A stretch of 64,000 bases of DNA, taken from the NCBI RefSeq assembly GCF_947242115.1, contig NC_074714.1, positions 41,398,149-41,462,148 on the forward strand, given 5' to 3'. This document shows, in pieces, positions 62,330 through 64,000 of this stretch; position 1 is the first letter of the stretch, and every line of letters starts with the position of its first letter. Origin of the DNA: Biomphalaria glabrata. Lineage: Eukaryota; Mollusca; Gastropoda; Planorbidae. A program made the translations under genes and the position numbers. A model generated the notes under the pieces. It was not told where the DNA came from, did no database searches, and saw nothing but the letters and a program-made list of their open reading frames with translations.

Positions 62330-63970
62330 GTCAATAATGAGAAAGATGGACATTTTTCACAGTATTCTCTCTCTCAATTCCTTGTCCCGATCGTCCCTCA
62401 TACAGAGCTCGGCATTCATACAGAATGTGCGCTATTGTCTCATCGTCCTCGACGCAGTGGATGCACCGTGTGTCGTAGTTCTCCTTCCACCGTCCAAAGT
62501 ACGTGCCTATTGGACAGTGTCCGACTCGGAACTGGGCTAGGACTGCCTGTTCCGCACGACAGAGCTCCCACCACGCGTCCTTTCGGTCTGGTCTACTCAT
62601 CTGCCTGTGTATCTGTCGGTCCTTGTCGGAAGCGTCCCAACCGTCGTACCAATGTGCCAACAAACGGGTGTCGGCTAGGGATCGTACACATGTGAGAGTG
62701 CACGGTTCATCATATTGGGTGCACGTTGCCGCCGCGGCCTTCGCTAAAAAGTCAGCCCTCTGATGACTGACCAGACCACAAAGGGATGGAACCCACTGTA
62801 TAAAACTATTTACATTGAGCTGTAGAAGTCGCTCCACCACCGCGAGGAGTGCTTCCACCTTCCCGACGCCTGCAAGCTGCCCTTCAAGGGCATCGAGGGC
62901 AGAGATTGAATTGGTAAAAATGACCAAGGGGCCGAGGATCCATTTCCGACTCTTTCCGCTACCCACTTCAATGCTACGAGCATTGCTTCCATCTCAGATT
63001 CCGTGCTGCTTTTCCCATTGCAGGATTCACTCAGCTCCACACTTTCGGGATTACCAGAGAGTCGGACCATCGCCCCATACCCAGCTTTCACAGTGCCCTC
63101 GAGCGTCTGCACAGATCCGTCCGTGTAGATAGTGGTAACTCCAGCCGGATATGATTCGATGGTCTCTCTGGCTGCTTGTAGTAGCCGTGTAGGATCGCAC
63201 CGCTTTGTCACCTCCGGGTCAAGAAGGCTCTTCTGTACCGTCGGCATGCCGAAAGCTTTGTCAGGGGGAAAGGAACCGAATGGGGAAAGAGCAGCCCGCT
63301 CTGTCGGCAGATTCATCTCTCTGACCAGCTCGCGCGCCACGTGCATGAAGCAGGGTCGGTTTTTGAGACGTCTCTTGCCCTCCCAGTTGTCGACCAGAGC
63401 GGACATCCCTCCTCCAGCCGTCCGTATCTCTCGTGAGCTATCATGACGGCTCGCTCTCTGCGCAAACTCAACGGCGGCACATTGGCCATAATTTCGCCGG
63501 CGGCAATTGGCGTTGTGCGAAACGTGCCACTATGAGTCTACTGGCTTGGTTCTGAACAACGTCTAGTTTCGCTAGAGACGTTTGCGATGCCCAGACCTGA
63601 ACAGGTAGATTGTAGTCCATATGAGACCGAACTGCACCCATGTACAGTGATCTCAGCACACCCGCCTTCGCTCCCCATTTCGTTCCAGCTAGCTTATTTA
63701 CGATGTTCAGCCTCTCATCGGAGGCTGTCTCGCGTACGTGCTGGATATGGTCGCACAAGGTCAATTTCTGATCGAGGATGGATGACCCCTAGGTAGTTGG
63801 GCTTTTTGTCCCATGCCAGAATCTTGCCGTCCATCCGGAGCTCAACTGGTTGCTTCACTATATCGCGTCCTAAAGTGAACCACGAGTAAACCGACTTCGA
63901 GGGACATTTGATATGGTGCAAGCGCACGTACGTCTGTAATGGGCGTGATCGACATAAGATCATCTTCGTG
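62330..63970 (-). mobile_element. LINE 3' half with RNase H, I/R1-like, frame-shifted
   Basis: Read on the - strand from the window edge: end of reverse transcriptase (KSVYSWFTLGRDIVKQPVEL, KPNYLGV, about 63963-63770; then KLAGTKWGAKAGVLRSLYMG, SHMDYNLPVQVWAS, 63764-63468), RNase H (TTIYTDGSV at about 63130, ESEMEAMLVALKWVAE, then HQRADFLAK at about 62740), and a C-terminal Cys/His segment (TRCIHCVEDDETIAHILYEC, about 62480-62420). GC-rich compared with its surroundings, hence young or codon-optimised. At least two frame changes (about 63750 and 62950) break it. The 5' part lies outside the window. Confidence 0.85.
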
Positions 63971-64000
63971 TTTATTACGATGTCTTGCCGCGGACCTTTT

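Noticed and set aside
62300-63446. Several + strand ORFs of 70-131 codons
   Set aside because: Shadows of the - strand LINE, which has the recognisable RNase H and reverse-transcriptase motifs.

Overview
The window is molluscan nuclear DNA, most likely from a freshwater pulmonate snail (planorbid-like, in the Biomphalaria/Bulinus sense). The reasons are a clear FMRFamide-gated sodium channel gene (FaNaC, a channel best known from molluscs), genes broken into small exons with GT..AG introns, AT-rich intergenic DNA full of the palindrome-rich motif TAGATCTAGA, and many tRNA-derived SINEs, LINE pieces, hAT elements and Helitron-like elements. The genus is inferred; no database was searched.

Layout: (1) 1-12 kb: FaNaC on the + strand, three coding exons (7016-8299, 8961-9170, 11664-11996; 608 aa), with a candidate upstream exon (2584-2747) that would splice in frame and lengthen the N-terminus. 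Intron 2 carries a 9-copy 72-bp minisatellite. (2) 12-19 kb: non-coding DNA with a Helitron-like element carrying a 40-bp minisatellite with a 195-bp higher-order period. (3) 19.3-23 kb: INTS13 (asunder) on the - strand; four coding exons cover only the N-terminal quarter of the protein and the rest was not found. (4) 26-31.7 kb: EFCAB10 on the + strand, four coding exons, complete (137 aa), head-to-head with INTS13. (5) 35-57 kb: three two-exon CARD + Death-domain adaptor genes (CRADD-like), all on the - strand. The middle copy looks like a mosaic (CARD exon like copy A, Death exon and 3' flank like copy C) and has one extra base in a homopolymer of its CARD exon. (6) Between and inside these genes: a TIR element with 8-bp target duplication (37.9-40.2 kb), a hAT deletion derivative with internal tandem duplication (40.5-41.9 kb), a non-autonomous Helitron (44.1-46.0 kb), and a fossil Ty3/gypsy-type element with hAT insertions (49.2-52.7 kb). 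(7) 57-64 kb: LINE copies on both strands, two LTR-like stretches and low-complexity DNA.

The four gene families are not an operon. FaNaC is a neuronal peptide-gated channel, INTS13 a nuclear Integrator subunit, EFCAB10 a small EF-hand/docking protein, and the CARD-DD genes are probable apoptosis/innate-immunity adaptors. The most interesting parts are the mosaic CARD-DD cluster, the possible extended FaNaC isoform, the missing INTS13 3' half, and several mobile elements whose exact ends can be read from the sequence.
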